Positions 7,170-8,647 of a stretch of DNA of 8,647 nucleotides are shown piece by piece. The notes below the pieces were generated by a model, which was not told the DNA's origin, searched no databases, and worked only from the letters and a program-made list of their open reading frames with translations. The number at the start of each line of letters is the position of its first letter. The first letter of the stretch is position 1. The stretch is from Bacteroidota bacterium (lineage in GTDB: Bacteria > Bacteroidota > Bacteroidia > Chitinophagales > Chitinophagaceae): NCBI GenBank assembly GCA_029778965.1, contig JAKPBL010000101.1, positions 1-8,647 of the forward strand, given 5' to 3'. The position numbers were made by a program, and so were the translations under genes.

Positions 7170-7826
7170 ATGCAGGTACCCCATTCTTTTTCCATCGCCG
7201 GCGAGCAGTTATGGCTGTCTGATTCGCGGGTGGTGTTTTGGGAGCGTACCCGTACACTGATTCTGTCTGATACGCATTTTGGCAAAACAGGCCATTTCCG
7301 CAAAGCCGGTATCGGGGTGCCGCAGACGGTTTTTATGGAAGACCTGCAACGGCTGTTCTCGCTCATACAATATTTTCAACCGGTGCGGCTGCTGGTGGTG
7401 GGAGATTTTTTTCACAGCACAGCCAATAAAGAAGCCGAGCTGTTCGCACGCTGGCGCCACGACCATGCGGGTCTGGAGATCGAGCTGGTGCGGGGCAACC
7501 ACGATATATTGCCGGTTGACTGGTACCGGCGGCAGGACATATGCCTCCACGATAACATATTGACAGACGGGCCTTTTGGCTTTATCCATGCATGGAATGA
7601 ATTCGCGCCGGATAATAACGGGCCCTACTTCTTCAGCGGGCATATACATCCGGGCATCCGCCTGCGCGGGCCGGGCCGCCAGCAGGTTATGCTGCCCTGC
7701 TTTTATTTCGGCCAGCAGCACGCCATCCTCCCTGCCTTCGGTGGTTTCACCGGGTTGGCTACGCTGCAGCCGGGGCCCGGCGACCGTGTATTCGTTATCG
7801 GCAACAAACAACTGATATCCCTCTGA
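7170..7826 (+). CDS. pdeM: Ligase-associated metallophosphoesterase/endonuclease PdeM
   Basis: The product has 218 residues and is a calcineurin-like metallophosphoesterase, the fourth component of the ligase-associated repair module. The binuclear metal site is complete: SDTHFGK (33-39, D34 and H36), VGDFFH (77-82, D79), RGNHD (108-112, N110 and H111), FIHAW (138-142, H140) and SGHIHPG (156-162, H158 and H160). The length is typical for the family. Annotated homologues are described as DNA-damage-response endonucleases or phosphodiesterases that act with the ligase, exonuclease and helicase. The ATG at 7170 is used; there is no Shine-Dalgarno sequence, and a -7-like promoter element abuts it. 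The gene is separated from the helicase by the antisense membrane gene, so it needs its own promoter. The downstream deacetylase gene starts inside its stop codon (TGATG). Confidence 0.93.
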   Translation: MQVPHSFSIAGEQLWLSDSRVVFWERTRTLILSDTHFGKTGHFRKAGIGVPQTVFMEDLQRLFSLIQYFQPVRLLVVGDFFHSTANKEAELFARWRHDHAGLEIELVRGNHDILPVDWYRRQDICLHDNILTDGPFGFIHAWNEFAPDNNGPYFFSGHIHPGIRLRGPGRQQVMLPCFYFGQQHAILPAFGGFTGLATLQPGPGDRVFVIGNKQLISL

Positions 7827-8647
7827 TGATTGCGCCGCTCTATATCGCCTATGATCCTGTTTACTGCCACCCGTTGCCCGAGGGACATCGTTTTCCCATG
7901 CAGAAATACGAGCTGATACCGGAACAATTGTTATTCGAAGGGTTCATTGGCAACGAGCAACTGCATCGTCCTGCCGTTTGCCCGGACGACATCGTTTGCC
8001 TGACACATACACCGGGCTATCTCGCGAAGCTAAAAGAGCAAACCCTCAGCGCCAAAGAGCAGCGGCAGCTCGGGTTTCCGCAATCGCCCGGCCTGACGCA
8101 CCGGGAGCTTGTCATCGTGCAGGGAACCATCAATTGCGCATTGCATGCCCTGCAGCACGGTGTGGCGCTCAATGTAGCCGGCGGCACTCACCATGCATTT
8201 GCCGATCATGGCGAAGGTTTCTGCCTGCTCAATGATTTCGCCGTGGCCGCCAATTACCTGCTGCACCGGCGCCTGGCCAGGAAGATACTGATCATCGACC
8301 TTGACGTGCACCAGGGCAATGGCAGTGCGGCCATTTTCAGGCATAATCCCGCCGTGTTTACGTTCAGTATGCATGGCCGGCACAACTATCCGTTCCAAAA
8401 AGAAATTTCCAGTTGCGATGTTCCGCTGGAAGATGGCTGTGACGATCATACCTACCTGCGTTTGCTGCGGGACAACCTGCTGCAAATACTCGACAGCTTT
8501 CAACCCGACTGCTGCTTTTACCTGAGTGGTGTCGATATACTTTCCACCGACAAATTCGGGAAACTGAAGGTCAGCGCGGGCGGCTGCGCAGAAAGGGACC
8601 GGTTTGTTTTCCAGGAACTGAAAAAACGGCGTTTGCCCGTTGCCGTT
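7826..8647 (+). CDS. Histone deacetylase-family protein (partial, 3' end outside window)
   Basis: The frame opens at ATG 7826 and is still open at the window end, giving 274 residues so far. It is a zinc-dependent deacetylase of the arginase/HDAC fold. Conserved elements are HPLPEGHRFPMQKYELI (15-31), the catalytic His pair in GGTHHAF (119-125, H122 and H123), EGFCLLNDFAVAA (130-142), DLDVHQGNG (158-166) with zinc ligands D160 and H162, and SGVDILSTDKFGKLKVS (234-250) with zinc ligand D237. The catalytic tyrosine region near the C-terminus lies beyond the window. The DIL..D..G.L.VS spacing looks closer to class IV (HDAC11-like) than to AcuC. In bacteria the substrate could be an acetylated protein, an acylated lysine or an acetylpolyamine; none can be chosen here. 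The start overlaps the pdeM stop by one base, there is no Shine-Dalgarno sequence, and coupled translation is likely. Confidence 0.9.
   Translation, partial: MIAPLYIAYDPVYCHPLPEGHRFPMQKYELIPEQLLFEGFIGNEQLHRPAVCPDDIVCLTHTPGYLAKLKEQTLSAKEQRQLGFPQSPGLTHRELVIVQGTINCALHALQHGVALNVAGGTHHAFADHGEGFCLLNDFAVAANYLLHRRLARKILIIDLDVHQGNGSAAIFRHNPAVFTFSMHGRHNYPFQKEISSCDVPLEDGCDDHTYLRLLRDNLLQILDSFQPDCCFYLSGVDILSTDKFGKLKVSAGGCAERDRFVFQELKKRRLPVAV

Noticed and set aside
7209..7811. A 200-codon minus-strand open frame opposite pdeM.
   Set aside because: The metal-binding motifs of PdeM lie on the plus strand; the antisense frame is a shadow.
8030..8503. Minus-strand 157-codon and plus-strand 74-85-codon open frames in the last 650 bases.
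   Set aside because: All overlap the histone-deacetylase reading frame from 7826, which contains its full zinc-site motifs and stays open to the window end.

Overview
The window looks like a chromosomal segment from a fairly GC-rich member of the Bacteroidota, possibly the Chitinophagia. The grounds are protein style (a guaA-linked periplasmic-binding-type protein and a Bacteroidota-type ligase-associated repair module), the general lack of Shine-Dalgarno sequences, and one Bacteroidota-type -7 element (TAnnTTTG). The class-level placement is inference. No RNA genes, insertion sequences, phage genes or CRISPR arrays were seen. Coding density is very high, and the longest gene-free stretch is about 53 bases.

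Layout: positions 1-244 hold the last 80 codons of guaA (GMP synthase). An exported protein with a type-1 periplasmic-binding fold follows (263-1501). Three tightly packed DNA-repair genes come next on the same strand: a metallo-beta-lactamase/beta-CASP exonuclease (1517-2509), an ATP-dependent DNA ligase (2506-4104) and a compact Lhr-type DEXH helicase (4158-6617, GTG start). A four-helix membrane protein of unknown function lies on the opposite strand (6621-7118), its stop only 3 bases from the helicase stop. The plus strand resumes with the phosphoesterase PdeM (7170-7826). A histone-deacetylase-family gene then starts inside the pdeM stop codon and runs off the window (7826-8647+).

The core is the known four-component ligase-associated repair module (exonuclease, ligase, Lhr-core helicase, PdeM). 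It is thought to open, trim and reseal damaged nucleic acid. The module is therefore not new. Less ordinary points are: the antisense membrane gene that splits pdeM from the other three; the overlap of pdeM with a deacetylase gene; a perfect 7-bp hairpin that includes the exonuclease start codon; two copies of the palindrome CCGGTCGACCGG in different reading frames of the exonuclease gene; and a 9-bp inverted repeat at the convergent gene ends.

guaA, the binding-fold gene, exonuclease, ligase and helicase form an uninterrupted plus-strand run with gaps of 18, 15, -4 and 53 bases and no convincing terminator, so read-through from the guaA promoter is plausible. pdeM and the deacetylase appear to form a second transcription unit starting in the 51-base divergent gap at 7119-7169.
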